Source: CAZZKF01 sp964654995 (GTDB lineage: Bacteria > Pseudomonadota > Alphaproteobacteria > CAZZKF01). From it: a stretch of 64,000 bases of DNA. The notes below the pieces were generated by a model. It ran no database searches. It was not told the origin of the DNA and saw nothing but the letters and a program-made list of their open reading frames with translations. Shown here piece after piece: positions 54,021 through 63,234 of the stretch. The DNA is taken from contig CAZZKF010000005.1 in NCBI GenBank assembly GCA_964654995.1, forward strand, positions 1 to 64,000, read 5' to 3'. A program made the translations under genes and the position numbers. Position 1 is the first letter of the stretch. Each line of letters opens with the position of its first letter.

Positions 54021-54290
54021 TTATTTGCGCAGGCCCAGACGGTTGATCAGCGCCAGATAGCGGTCTTGATCCTTGCGTTTAAGGTAATCGAGAAGCCGCC
54101 GGCGGTGATTGACCATCTTGATAAGGCCGCGCCGCGAGTGATTGTCCTTCTTGTGAGTCTTGAAGTGCTCGGTGAGATTGACAATCCGTTCGGTGAGTAT
54201 TGCCACCTGGACTTCGGGCGACCCGGTATCGCCGGGTTTCGGCGCGAAGTCCTTGATCAGTTCGGTTTTTCTTTCAGCCGTAATCGACAT
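54021..54290 (-). CDS. rpsO: 30S ribosomal protein S15
   Basis: 89 residues from ATG 54290 (MSITAERKTELIKDF). The DTGSPEVQVAILTERI, NLTEHFKTHKKDNHSRRGL and RRRLLDYLKRKD blocks are characteristic. It binds 16S rRNA early in small subunit assembly. Located between truB and pnp, as in E. coli. Confidence 0.98.
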   Translation of the reverse strand: MSITAERKTELIKDFAPKPGDTGSPEVQVAILTERIVNLTEHFKTHKKDNHSRRGLIKMVNHRRRLLDYLKRKDQDRYLALINRLGLRK

Positions 54291-54309
54291 CGACAACTCC
54301 TGTTCTAGT

Positions 54310-55209
54310 CTAGAGACGGAAGACCCGAAACGGGCGAAGCTCGCCATCGCTCAACTCGGCCAGCGCGACAAGCAGGCCGTTTGCGGTGACATAAACCGTA
54401 CCGTGTTTGCTGCTGGGGACGCGTATGCGCTGTCCCGATCGCAGCCGGTCCGCTTCGCCGCCGGTTACGGCCAGCGCCGGGATGTCGTCCAGCGCGGTCT
54501 CAACCGGCAGTAGGAAGCCGCTAGGCGGCGGACTATGAACCAAATCTTCCAGTTTATCCAGGGAAATCGCATGGGCTTCGGTAAAGCCGCCGACCGCTGT
54601 GCGGCGCAACCAGCAGACATGCCCAAAACAGCCCAGGGCCCGACCCATATCGCGGGCCAGGGCCCGCACGTAGGTGCCCTTGCCGCAGACGATCTCGAAG
54701 GTCGAGACCGCCCTGTCGTCGCTGGTCTCCACCAACTCCAACGTCTCGATGACCACCTCGCGCGCGGCGAGCTCCGCCGGCGTGCCCTCGCGGGCCAGCG
54801 CATAGGCCCGCTGGCCATCGACCTTGACCGCCGAATAGGCCGGTGGCACCTGCGCAATGCGCCCCGTGAACTGCGGCAGCAGGGCGCGAATGTCGTCATC
54901 GGCGGGCCGCGCATCCGAGTGTTGAACGATCGCGCCCTGGGCATCGTCGGTATCGCGTTCCTCGCCCCAGCGGATCGAGAAGCGATAACGCTTTTCCGCC
55001 CCCATCACGAAGGGAACGGCCTTGGTCGCCTCGCCCAGCGCCACCGGCAGCACCCCGGTCGCCAGCGGGTCCAGGGTGCCGCCATGGCCGGCCTTGGCGG
55101 CGTCCAGAAGCCGACGCACCCGGCTGACTGCCTGGGTCGAGGTCCAGCCCTGCGGCTTGTCCAGCACCAGCCAGCCGTGAACGGGGCGGCCCTTTCGCCT
55201 GCGTGCCAT
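54310..55209 (-). CDS. truB: tRNA pseudouridine-55 synthase TruB
   Basis: 299 residues from ATG 55209 (MARRRKGRPVHGW). The catalytic aspartate is in GHGGTLDPLATGVLP, with the family blocks PPAYSAVKVDGQRAY and GTYVRALARDMG. It makes pseudouridine at position 55 of tRNA. The start follows the rbfA stop by five bases. Confidence 0.97.
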   Translation of the reverse strand: MARRRKGRPVHGWLVLDKPQGWTSTQAVSRVRRLLDAAKAGHGGTLDPLATGVLPVALGEATKAVPFVMGAEKRYRFSIRWGEERDTDDAQGAIVQHSDARPADDDIRALLPQFTGRIAQVPPAYSAVKVDGQRAYALAREGTPAELAAREVVIETLELVETSDDRAVSTFEIVCGKGTYVRALARDMGRALGCFGHVCWLRRTAVGGFTEAHAISLDKLEDLVHSPPPSGFLLPVETALDDIPALAVTGGEADRLRSGQRIRVPSSKHGTVYVTANGLLVALAELSDGELRPFRVFRL

Positions 55210-55214
55210 GGCTC

Positions 55215-55604
55215 TCAGCGCTCCCGCACGCGGTGCAAAAGCCGCTCGATCCGCTGCGCCCGATCGAACGACAGATCGGCGGCGAACATCAGCTGCGGCA
55301 GATATTTCAGCGACACCTCGCCGGCCAGACATCTGCGCAAGTAGGGCGCGCAGCGGTTGAGCCCGGCCACCACGGGCGCCGGATCGACGCCGCCCAGCGG
55401 CGTGATGAAGGCGCGGGCCAGGCGCAGATCGGGGCTCATCTCGACCGCGGTCACCGTCACCGAGACATCGGCCAGATCGGGATCTCGCAGGTCTTCGCGC
55501 ATGAAAATCCCGGCCAGCGCGTGGCGAATCAGCTCGCCCACGCGGCGCTGGCGCTGACTTGGCTGTTTCGGCCCACGCCTGGTCATCTCAATTGCTCGAA
55601 TCAT
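55215..55604 (-). CDS. rbfA: Ribosome-binding factor A
   Basis: 129 residues; starts at ATG 55604 or six codons later at 55586 (MTRRGPKQPSQRQRRVGE). The KH-like fold sequence DVSVTVTAVEMSPDLRLARAFI and the C-terminal RRCLAGEVSLKYLPQLMFAAD match RbfA. It helps mature the 16S rRNA 5' end and cold adaptation. Lies between infB and truB. Confidence 0.96.
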   Translation of the reverse strand: MIRAIEMTRRGPKQPSQRQRRVGELIRHALAGIFMREDLRDPDLADVSVTVTAVEMSPDLRLARAFITPLGGVDPAPVVAGLNRCAPYLRRCLAGEVSLKYLPQLMFAADLSFDRAQRIERLLHRVRER

Positions 55605-55643
55605 GTCGTGTCGGGTCGCCCGCTCCCGTGCCGGAGCTGCGCG

Positions 55644-58229
55644 TCAGAGCGAACGCTCGACCTCCTCGACTTCGTAGACCTCGACCGTATCGCCGACCTT
55701 GATGTCCTGGAAGTTCTCGAAGGCCAGGCCGCATTCGGTGCCCGAGGCGACTTCCTTGACCTCGTCCTTGAAGCGGCGCAGGCTGGTCAGCCGGCCATCG
55801 TAGACGACCGTGCCGTCGCGCACCAGGCGGGCCTTGGCGCCGGCCCGCACAACCCCTTCGGTGACCACGCAGCCGGCCGCCTTGCCGGCCTTGGAGACCA
55901 CAAACACCTGTTCGACCCGCGCGGTGCCGAGAATGGTTTCCTTGATCGCCGGCGCCAGCATGCCCGAAAGCGCCTTCTTGACGTCGTCCACCAGATCGTA
56001 GATCACCGAATAGTAGCGAATCTCGACCCCCGACCTGTGGGCCAGATCGCGGGCCTGCTTGGTGGCACGGACATTGAAGCCGATGATCACCGCGCCCGAG
56101 GATTCGGCCAGGGTGACATCGGATTCGGTGATCGCCCCCACCGCGCCATGCAGGACGCGGACTGCCACCTCGTCGGTGCCGAGCTGGGTGAGCGAGCCTT
56201 CGATCGCCTCGACCGAGCCCTGCATGTCGGCCTTGATCACCACCGGCAGCTCGCGGGTCTGATCCTCGCCGATGCGGCTGAACAGCGTCTCGGCCGATGC
56301 CGGGGTGCGCGCCGCCACCGCCTTGAGTTTCTTCTGGCGGCGCCGGAATTCGCTGATCTCGCGGGCCCGGCCCTCGTTTTCGACCACCGCAAAGCTGTCG
56401 CCGGCCACCGGCGCCCCGCCGAGGCCGAGAACCTCGACCGGCCGGGACGGTTCGGCCGCGTCGAGCCGGTTGCCGCGGTCATCAATGAGCGCCCGCATGC
56501 GCCCCCATTCGGTGCCGGCCACCACCACGTCGCCAACCCGGATGGTGCCGCGTTGCACCAGCACCGTGGCGACCACGCCTCGGCCCTTGTCGAGCTTGGC
56601 CTCGATCACCACGCCTTCGCCGGGGCGATCGGGGTTGGCCTTCAATTCCATCAGCTCGGCCTGCAGGAGAATCGCCTCGACCAGCTTGTCGAGATTGATC
56701 TTCTGGGTCGCCGAGACCTCGACATCGAGAATGTCGCCGCCGAGCTTTTCGACCACCAGGTCCTGTTGCAGCAGGTCCTGGCGCACCCGGTCGGGATCGG
56801 CGCCCGCCTTGTCGATCTTGTTGATGGCGACGATGATCGGCACCCCGGCCGCCTTGGCGTGATTGATCGCCTCGATCGTCTGCGGCATGATGCCGTCGTC
56901 GGCCGCGACCACCAGCACGACGATATCGGTGACCTTGGCGCCGCGCGCCCGCATGGCGGTAAAGGCGGCATGGCCGGGCGTGTCGATAAAGGTGACCCGG
57001 CGGCCATCGCCGACATCTACCTGATAGGCGCCGATATGCTGGGTGATGCCGCCGGCCTCGCCAGCCGCCACGTCGGTTTCGCGCAAGGCGTCGAGCAGCG
57101 ACGTCTTGCCGTGATCGACATGGCCCATCACCGTGACCACCGGCGGGCGCGGGCGCAAGTCCTCGGGCCGGTCCTCGTCACCGACGACACCGATCTCGAC
57201 ATCTGCTTCGCTGACCCGCTTGGCGCGGTGACCGAACTCCTCGACCACCAGTTCGGCGGTATCGGCGTCCAGCGTCTGGTTGATGGTCGCCATGACCCCC
57301 ATGTTCATCAGCGCCTTGATCACGTCCGGGGCGCGCTCGGCCATGCGCACGGCCAGGTCCTGAACGGTGATGGCGTCGGGAATGACGACCTCGCGCACCA
57401 CCTTCTTGGGCGGCTCGGCGATTCCCATGGCGGCACGCTTTTCGCGCGCTCGGGCACGGCGCATGGCAGCCAGGCTGCGCTGGCGCTCCTCGTCGCCGGC
57501 CAGTGCCTTGGCGAGCGTCAGCTTGCCCGAGCGCCGGCGTTCCTGACCGCGGCGTCCGGCAAACCGGGGGGCCGCCGCGCCACGGCGCTTGCCGGGCGGC
57601 TTCGGGGCCTCGAATTCGCGGCCCGATTCGGGGCGCTTGGCCGGACTGCCGGCAGCAGCGCCTTCGGCCGCCGGCGACTCATCGGTGAGGCGACGGGCGG
57701 CTTCGGCCTCGGCCTTCTGCCGCGCTTCTTCCTCGGCCCGCTTGCGGGCTTCCTCTTCGGCCCGGCGCCGTTCGGCCGCGGCACGCTCGGCGGCCAGACG
57801 CTCTTCCTCTTCGGCCCGCTTGCGCGCCTCCTCTTCGGCCCGCTTGCGGGCCAGCATGGCAGCTTCGGTGGCGCCCTTGAGCGCCTTCGCCCGAACCGCC
57901 TTTTCCTCTTCGGTGAGCGTCTTGAGCACCACCCGGGGCCGGCCCGGCCGGCCCGCCTCTTCGGTATCCGACAGATCGGGCTCGGGGGCGGTGAAAACCC
58001 GCGGCTTCGGCGTCGCCGCCTTGGCTTCCGCCTCCACCGCCGACTCTTCGCTCAGATCCTTGGGCCGCACCCGCTTGCGCCGGCGCTCGACCAGCACCGT
58101 CTTGGTGCGCCCACGCGAAAACGACTGGCGCACCTGTCCGGTGTCCACGGCCTTGCGGAGCTGGAGCGTTCGACGGGGCGCACCCGACAACGACAGTTTC
58201 CCGCCTTCCTTTTCTTCGTCCTTAGTCAT
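55644..58229 (-). CDS. infB: Translation initiation factor IF-2
   Basis: 861 residues from ATG 58229 (MTKDEEKEGGKLS). A long charged, repeat-rich N-terminal domain (about 1-300, with many EEARKRAEEE-type repeats that form a coiled helix) precedes the IF2 assembly region and the GTPase with GHVDHGKT, DTPGH and NKIDK. C-terminal beta-barrel domains bind initiator tRNA. Fits the standard nusA-infB-rbfA order. Confidence 0.98.
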   Translation of the reverse strand: MTKDEEKEGGKLSLSGAPRRTLQLRKAVDTGQVRQSFSRGRTKTVLVERRRKRVRPKDLSEESAVEAEAKAATPKPRVFTAPEPDLSDTEEAGRPGRPRVVLKTLTEEEKAVRAKALKGATEAAMLARKRAEEEARKRAEEEERLAAERAAAERRRAEEEARKRAEEEARQKAEAEAARRLTDESPAAEGAAAGSPAKRPESGREFEAPKPPGKRRGAAAPRFAGRRGQERRRSGKLTLAKALAGDEERQRSLAAMRRARAREKRAAMGIAEPPKKVVREVVIPDAITVQDLAVRMAERAPDVIKALMNMGVMATINQTLDADTAELVVEEFGHRAKRVSEADVEIGVVGDEDRPEDLRPRPPVVTVMGHVDHGKTSLLDALRETDVAAGEAGGITQHIGAYQVDVGDGRRVTFIDTPGHAAFTAMRARGAKVTDIVVLVVAADDGIMPQTIEAINHAKAAGVPIIVAINKIDKAGADPDRVRQDLLQQDLVVEKLGGDILDVEVSATQKINLDKLVEAILLQAELMELKANPDRPGEGVVIEAKLDKGRGVVATVLVQRGTIRVGDVVVAGTEWGRMRALIDDRGNRLDAAEPSRPVEVLGLGGAPVAGDSFAVVENEGRAREISEFRRRQKKLKAVAARTPASAETLFSRIGEDQTRELPVVIKADMQGSVEAIEGSLTQLGTDEVAVRVLHGAVGAITESDVTLAESSGAVIIGFNVRATKQARDLAHRSGVEIRYYSVIYDLVDDVKKALSGMLAPAIKETILGTARVEQVFVVSKAGKAAGCVVTEGVVRAGAKARLVRDGTVVYDGRLTSLRRFKDEVKEVASGTECGLAFENFQDIKVGDTVEVYEVEEVERSL

Positions 58230-58285
58230 TGAAATCTGCGTCAATCCTAATTCCAGCGTCCGTCCATATCCATGCGCAAGGGTCA

Positions 58286-58954
58286 TCACCGAGCTTCCAC
58301 GCCGGCCCGAAACCCCTTCAGGCGCGCAAGCTCGGCCCGCAACTTGTCAGCCCTGTGCCCACCGGCCACAGCAGCATGTACCACATTTTGCCGTCCCAAT
58401 GCCAAGCCCAATTCCTCGACGGTCAAAAGCTCGGCGACGGCAATCGCCGCGGCTCGGCGTCTCAGCTCGCGGCGCTGGCGCTCGGAGCCGTCGGCCGCCT
58501 GGATGAGCAGCGCCGCGCGGCCTGCGTCCAGCCACGCCTTGACCGATTCGAAGCCGATCGCCAGATCACCCGCCTTGCGCGCCAGCCCGAGAAGGCCAAG
58601 ACAACGGCGGACCAGCAGCGCTTCGGCCGCATCCGCCAGATCGGTATCGCCGCGGGCCAGCGGCCGGCCCCCCAGGGCACGCCGGATCAGCCCCTTTTCC
58701 TGGGCCCGCACCAGCGCCTCGCGGGTGGCGCTGACCCAGCAGCCGCGCCCCGGCAACTTGGCTGCCAGATCGATGACCGGAACGCCGTCGGGATCGAGCA
58801 CGATCCGGATCATCTCGGCCGGCGGCCGGCGCGCACCCGTGACCAGACAGCGGCGCAGCGACAGGCGCGCCGGGCGGGCCGGGGCGATCGCTTCAGGCTT
58901 CGGTGCCAGCTTCGATGCCCGCCTGCTCGCCGGTATCCGCCGCCTGCCCGTCAT
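58286..58954 (-). CDS. YlxR-L7Ae fusion RNA-binding protein
   Basis: 222 residues. The N-terminal half is a YlxR (DUF448) domain: LRRCLVTGARRPPAEMIRIV and GRGCWVSATREAL. The C-terminal half looks like an L7Ae/YlxQ-type RNA-binding domain (RRCLGLLGLARKAGDLAIGFESV). In Gram-positive bacteria these are two genes, ylxR (rnpM) and ylxQ; in alphaproteobacteria the fused form is common. The only usable start, ATG 58954, lies 62 bp inside nusA, an unusually long overlap. Confidence 0.9.
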   Translation of the reverse strand: MTGRRRIPASRRASKLAPKPEAIAPARPARLSLRRCLVTGARRPPAEMIRIVLDPDGVPVIDLAAKLPGRGCWVSATREALVRAQEKGLIRRALGGRPLARGDTDLADAAEALLVRRCLGLLGLARKAGDLAIGFESVKAWLDAGRAALLIQAADGSERQRRELRRRAAAIAVAELLTVEELGLALGRQNVVHAAVAGGHRADKLRAELARLKGFRAGVEAR

Positions 58955-60512
58955 TCGTCGTGGCGCTCGCCGGCGCCCCCTCTTCGCCGTCGTCCGCGTC
59001 CTCGAACCAATGGGCGCGTGCCGCCATGATCAGCGCGTTGGCCTCGTCCTCGCCGAGGTCAAAGTCGCGCAGCACGCCGTCTTCGCGATCAATCAGCTCG
59101 TCGCTGGCGAGATCGGCGAAATCATCGAGCGTCTTGATCCCGGCCTCGCCGAGCGTGACCAGCATCGCCGGGGTCAGCCCGTCGAGCGCCGCCAGCTCGT
59201 CCTCGACGCCGAGCTCGCGCCGGCGTTCATCATACTGGCGGTCGCGCTCTTCCAGCGCCGCCTGGGCGCGGCGCTGCAGTTCGGCCGCCAGGTCCTCGTC
59301 AAACCCTTCGATCAGGGCCAACTCGCCGACGTCTTCAAAGGCGATCTCCTCGAGCGAGCCGAAGCCTTCGGTGACCAGAAGCTGGGCGATGGTTTCCTCG
59401 ACGTCGAGGGCCTCGACAAACATCTCGGTGCGCTGGCGGAATTCCTCCTGGCGGCGCTGCGATTCCTCGGCCTCGGTGAGAATGTCGATGGTCCAGTCGG
59501 TCAGTTGCGAGGCCAGGCGCACGTTCTGGCCGCGCCGGCCGATCGCCAGGCTCAGCTGATCGTCGGGGACCACCACCTCGATCCTGCGGGTATCCTCGTC
59601 GAGCACCACCTTGACCACTTCCGCCGGCGCCAGCGCATTGACGATAAAGGTGGCCGGGTCGGGCGACCACTGGATGATGTCGATCTTCTCGCCCTGCAGC
59701 TCGCCGACCACCGCCTGCACCCGGCTGCCGCGCATGCCGACGCAGGCGCCGACGGGATCGACGCTGGCGTCATGGGAGACGACGGCGATCTTGGCGCGGC
59801 TGCCCGGATCGCGGGCCACCGCCTTGATCTCGATGATGCCGTCATAGATCTCCGGCACCTCCTGGGCGAACAGCTTGACCATGAACTGCGGATGGGTGCG
59901 CGACAGGAAAATCTGCGGCCCCCGGGTTTCGCTGCGCACGTCGTAGATATATGCGCGCAGGCGATCACCCTGACGGAAGGTTTCGCGCGGCAGGGTCTCG
60001 TCGCGCCGCACGATCGCTTCGGCATGGCCCAAATCGACGATCACATTGCCGTATTCGACCCGCTTGACGATGCCGTTGACGATCTCGCCGACCCGGTCCT
60101 TGTATTCCTCGTACTGGCGCTGGCGCTCGGCGTCGCGGACCTTCTGCATGATCACCTGCTTGGCGGTCTGGGCGGCAATGCGGCCGAAATCCATCGGCGG
60201 CAGTTCCTCCGACAGGAAATCGCCGACCTGGGCGTCGGGATTGCGCTGCTGGGCCTCGACGAGCGGGATCTCGCGGGCCTCGTTCTCCACCGTCTCCACG
60301 ACCTCGAGCAGCCGGTGGAGGTGAATCTCGCCGGTCTCGCGATCGATCTCGGCACGGATTTCGTTTTCCGAGCCGTAGCGCGAGCGCGCCGCCTTCTGAA
60401 TCGCCTCTTCCATCGCCTCGAGGACGATTTCCTTGTCGATCAGCTTCTCCCGCGCAACCGCGTCCGCCACCTGCAGCAGTTCCAGTCGATTCGCACTTAC
60501 CGCCGTCACCAT
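58893..60512 (-). CDS. nusA: Transcription termination/antitermination factor NusA
   Basis: 539 residues. N-terminal RNA polymerase-binding domain, S1 domain (about 135-200, VGEIVNGIVKRVEYGNVIVD), two KH domains (with GACVGMRGSRVQAVVGEL and LAIGRRGQNVRLA), then acidic helix-hairpin-helix repeats at the C-terminus. It controls pausing, termination and antitermination. Acidic tail is rich in E and D. Second gene of the operon after rimP. Confidence 0.98.
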   Translation of the reverse strand: MVTAVSANRLELLQVADAVAREKLIDKEIVLEAMEEAIQKAARSRYGSENEIRAEIDRETGEIHLHRLLEVVETVENEAREIPLVEAQQRNPDAQVGDFLSEELPPMDFGRIAAQTAKQVIMQKVRDAERQRQYEEYKDRVGEIVNGIVKRVEYGNVIVDLGHAEAIVRRDETLPRETFRQGDRLRAYIYDVRSETRGPQIFLSRTHPQFMVKLFAQEVPEIYDGIIEIKAVARDPGSRAKIAVVSHDASVDPVGACVGMRGSRVQAVVGELQGEKIDIIQWSPDPATFIVNALAPAEVVKVVLDEDTRRIEVVVPDDQLSLAIGRRGQNVRLASQLTDWTIDILTEAEESQRRQEEFRQRTEMFVEALDVEETIAQLLVTEGFGSLEEIAFEDVGELALIEGFDEDLAAELQRRAQAALEERDRQYDERRRELGVEDELAALDGLTPAMLVTLGEAGIKTLDDFADLASDELIDREDGVLRDFDLGEDEANALIMAARAHWFEDADDGEEGAPASATTNDGQAADTGEQAGIEAGTEA

Positions 60513-60545
60513 CTTTCACTCCATTCCATACGTCGGCCGCGCCGG

Positions 60546-61031
60546 TCACCCCACCGGGCGGGGCGGCGCCGCAATCAAATCCTCGGTCAGCACCAGTTTC
60601 GCCCTGGCGATATCGGCCAGCGGCAGGGCCAGCGATTCGCCATCGACGATCAGTTTGACCGCATCGCCGGCCAGTCCTTCGAGCCGGCCGCGAAAGCGGC
60701 TGCGCCCGTCGATCGGGCGGACCAGCTCGATGCGCGTCTCGAAGCCGGCGAAGCGCTGAAAATCCGCCGGCTTGACCAACGGCCGGTCGATCCCCGGCGA
60801 GCTCACCTCCAGCACATATTCGCCCGGCACCGGATCCTCGACGTCGAGCAGCGCCGAGATTGCCCGGCTGAGCTCGGCGCAGTCGTCGGCCGTCATCGTC
60901 CCGTCGGGGCGCTCGGCCATGATCTGCAGCACCGGCACGCGGCCACCCATCCAGCGAATGCGGACCAGCTCGAAGCCGAGATCGGCCAGCGATGGCGCGA
61001 TGATGCGCTCGATGTCTTCCACCGGGATCAT
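60546..61031 (-). CDS. rimP: Ribosome maturation factor RimP
   Basis: 161 residues from ATG 61031 (MIPVEDIERIIAPSLADLGFELV). The EVSSPGIDRPL block and C-terminal LVLTEDL are family marks. It aids 30S assembly. The ribosome site AAGGA is 14 bases away, so translation may be modest. The frame is open upstream through the hairpin at 61069-61090, but the protein starts after it. First gene of the rimP-nusA-infB operon. Confidence 0.95.
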   Translation of the reverse strand: MIPVEDIERIIAPSLADLGFELVRIRWMGGRVPVLQIMAERPDGTMTADDCAELSRAISALLDVEDPVPGEYVLEVSSPGIDRPLVKPADFQRFAGFETRIELVRPIDGRSRFRGRLEGLAGDAVKLIVDGESLALPLADIARAKLVLTEDLIAAPPRPVG

Positions 61032-61068
61032 GCCGGCAAGTTCCGTCCTTTTCGCAAAAAGCTGGAAC

Positions 61069-61090
61069 AAAAAAGTGGGCGTCCGCCCAC
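61069..61090 (-). terminator. Intrinsic terminator or attenuator before rimP
   Basis: On the minus strand GTGGGC and GCCCAC (61090-61085 and 61080-61075) form a stem with a four-base loop, followed at once by TTTTTT (61074-61069). It lies 72 bp after the trmB stop and 38 bp before the rimP start. It could simply end trmB transcripts. A promoter candidate just upstream (61142-61169) makes an attenuator for the rimP operon equally possible. Confidence 0.7.
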
Positions 61091-61141
61091 CTCGCACCGC
61101 GCCTGCCTGTCGAACCGGCCAGGCGCCCCCGTAACCCCCCT

Positions 61142-61169
61142 ATAATAGCCAAGGTGGGAGCGTCAGCAA
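61142..61169 (-). promoter_or_regulatory. Candidate promoter of the rimP-nusA operon
   Basis: On the minus strand TTGCTG (61169-61164) and TATTAT (61147-61142) are 16 bp apart, at the end of trmB and upstream of the hairpin at 61069-61090. Confidence 0.4.
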
Positions 61170-61900
61170 GCCTTTTCAAGCACATCCCCGTTACCGCGGC
61201 GGCGAAACCGCAGATAGACGCAGGGCCGCGCCGCCGCCCGCGCCTTGGCCTCATAGCGGGTTGCCACCCAGTCGGCGGGCGGGCGGCGCCAGTCGGCGGC
61301 GCACCTCGCCTGCCATTCAAACGCCGGCGACGCGATCAGATGGGCGAGCGCCCAGCGGCAATAGCCCATATCGTCGGTGGCCAGGCGCAGCTCGCCCCCG
61401 GGTCTGAGCACCCGGGCAAGCGCCTCCACGGTCGGGCCGGAGATGAACCGGCGCCTGGCGTGGCGGCGTTTCGGCCAGGGATCGGGAAACAGCACGAAGA
61501 CACGGCCCAGGCTGGCCGGCACCAAAACGTCGAGCAGGGCGCGTGCGTCATCGCGATAGATGCGGATGTTGTTCAATCCCGCGGCCTCGATGCGGGCGAG
61601 CAGGGCGGCGACACCGTTGATGAACGGCTCGCAGCCGACAAAGCCGATCTGCGGGCGGGCCGCCGCCTGGGCGGCCAGATGCTCGCCGGCCCCGAAGCCG
61701 ACCTCCAGCCAGATGTCGTCGACCGGGTGGGCAAACAGCGCCGCCGGGTCCAGGGGTTCCGATCCCGGCTCGGGCAGCGCGATCTCGAGGTCGGGCAGCA
61801 GAGTGTCCATGAGCCGGCGGCGACCGGGGCGCAGCGGACGGCCCCGGCGACGGCCATAGATCCGGCGCCGTTCTGCGCCCTGCTCGGCCATCAGGCTCAC
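61163..61900 (-). CDS. trmB: tRNA (guanine-N7)-methyltransferase TrmB
   Basis: 245 residues from GTG 61900, or 242 from ATG 61891. SAM-binding segment WLEVGFGAGEHLAAQA, the FPDPWPKRRHARRRF block and the C-terminal RYEAKA motif are all typical. It methylates G46 of many tRNAs. Follows metK, which supplies its S-adenosylmethionine, 18 bp downstream. Confidence 0.97.
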   Translation of the reverse strand: MSLMAEQGAERRRIYGRRRGRPLRPGRRRLMDTLLPDLEIALPEPGSEPLDPAALFAHPVDDIWLEVGFGAGEHLAAQAAARPQIGFVGCEPFINGVAALLARIEAAGLNNIRIYRDDARALLDVLVPASLGRVFVLFPDPWPKRRHARRRFISGPTVEALARVLRPGGELRLATDDMGYCRWALAHLIASPAFEWQARCAADWRRPPADWVATRYEAKARAAARPCVYLRFRRRGNGDVLEKAC

Positions 61901-61918
61901 CGCCCGCGGGCCGGGCCG

Positions 61919-63085
61919 TCAGCCGCAGGCCGAGCGCAGCGCCTCGACCAGGTCGGTGCGCTCCCAGGAAAAGCCGCCGTCAAGCTCCGGCACCCGGCCG
62001 AAATGGCCATAGGCGGCGGTCCGCGCATAGATCGGCCGGTTGAGGTTGAGGTGCTCGCGAATGCCGCGCGGGCTCAGATCCATGATTTCCAAAAGCACAT
62101 CTTCGAGCTTTGCCACATCGACCTCGGCGTCCCGAAGATCGACGTAGAGCGAGAGCGGCTTGGAGACGCCGATGGCATAGGACAACTGCAGGGTGCAGGC
62201 GCTCGCCAGACCGGCGGCCACCACGTTCTTGGCGAGATAGCGCGCCGCATAGGCGGCCGAGCGATCGACCTTGGTCGGATCCTTGCCGGAAAAGGCGCCG
62301 CCGCCGTGCGGCGCCGCGCCGCCATAGGTATCGACGATGATCTTGCGCCCGGTCAGCCCGGTATCGCCGTCAGGTCCGCCGATCACGAACTTGCCGGTCG
62401 GATTGACGAAGAAGTTGTCCTCCTCGCACATCCAGCCGTCGGGCAGGACATTGATGACATGGGGCCGGACGATTTCGCGCACCTCGTCCTGATCGAGGCC
62501 TTCGGCATGCTGGGTGGAGACCACCACCGAGGTGGCACGCCGCGGCACGCCGTCGACATATTCCAGCGTCACCTGGCTCTTGGCGTCGGGCCCGAGATCC
62601 GGCTCGGCGCCGGAGTGACGGGCCTCGGCCAGCGAACGCAGGATCATATGGGCGTAATAGATCGGCGCCGGCATCAGCGCCTCGGTTTCGCGGCAGGCAT
62701 AGCCGAACATGATGCCCTGGTCGCCGGCGCCTTCGTCCTTGTTGCCGGCGGCATCGACGCCGATGGCGATATCCGCCGACTGGCCGTGGACGTAAATCTC
62801 GACCTCGGCGTCCTGCCAGTGGAACCCGGGCTGATCGTAGCCGATATCCTTGACCGCGGCGCGGGCGACATGTTCGAGATGCTCCGGCGTGATCGAGTCG
62901 GGACCGCGGACTTCGCCGGCCAGAACGATGCGATTGGTGGTCACCAGCGTCTCCACCGCCACCCGCGCCTGCGAATCGGCGGTCAGATAGGTATCGACAA
63001 TGGCGTCCGAGATGCGGTCGCAGATCTTGTCGGGGTGTCCCTCCGACACCGATTCACTGGTGAAAAGATAGCTCCCCTTCGGCAC
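61919..63085 (-). CDS. metK: S-adenosylmethionine synthetase
   Basis: 388 residues from the GTG 63085, positioned by a perfect AGGAGG-type ribosome site. Makes SAM from methionine and ATP. Family signatures SVSEGHPDKICDRISDA, GAGDQGIMFGYA and GGGAFSGKDPTKVDRSAAY are all present. I looked for a SAM-II or SAM/SAH riboswitch upstream and saw none. Confidence 0.98.
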   Translation of the reverse strand: MPKGSYLFTSESVSEGHPDKICDRISDAIVDTYLTADSQARVAVETLVTTNRIVLAGEVRGPDSITPEHLEHVARAAVKDIGYDQPGFHWQDAEVEIYVHGQSADIAIGVDAAGNKDEGAGDQGIMFGYACRETEALMPAPIYYAHMILRSLAEARHSGAEPDLGPDAKSQVTLEYVDGVPRRATSVVVSTQHAEGLDQDEVREIVRPHVINVLPDGWMCEEDNFFVNPTGKFVIGGPDGDTGLTGRKIIVDTYGGAAPHGGGAFSGKDPTKVDRSAAYAARYLAKNVVAAGLASACTLQLSYAIGVSKPLSLYVDLRDAEVDVAKLEDVLLEIMDLSPRGIREHLNLNRPIYARTAAYGHFGRVPELDGGFSWERTDLVEALRSACG

Positions 63086-63148
63086 AGCGGCCCCTCCTAT
63101 GCTGATGGCACCGGGTCTGCGGGCCAGAATGCGGCCGGCGACCGGTGC

Positions 63149-63178
63149 TGTATATCAGGCGCGCGAAACCGGAGACAA
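63149..63178 (-). promoter_or_regulatory. Candidate metK promoter
   Basis: On the minus strand TTGTCT (63178-63173) and TATACA (63154-63149) are 18 bp apart, between the XRE gene and metK. GCACCGG near 63148-63142 can pair with CCGGTGC near the metK ribosome site, a possible leader hairpin. Confidence 0.4.
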
Positions 63179-63234
63179 GGGCCTTGATGGCACGGACCGG
63201 GGAGCCGCCGGGGCCAGCACCCGGCAACGGGAGG

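Noticed and set aside
55203..61145. Very long plus-strand open frames (about 1000 codons each) opposite infB and nusA.
   Set aside because: infB, ylxR, nusA and rimP on the minus strand are unmistakable. The plus frames result from high GC content and lack any family motif.
63086..63234. A SAM-II or SAM/SAH riboswitch upstream of metK.
   Set aside because: I looked for the conserved core sequences and pseudoknot of these classes on the minus strand and did not see them; only a simple GCACCGG/CCGGTGC stem is present.
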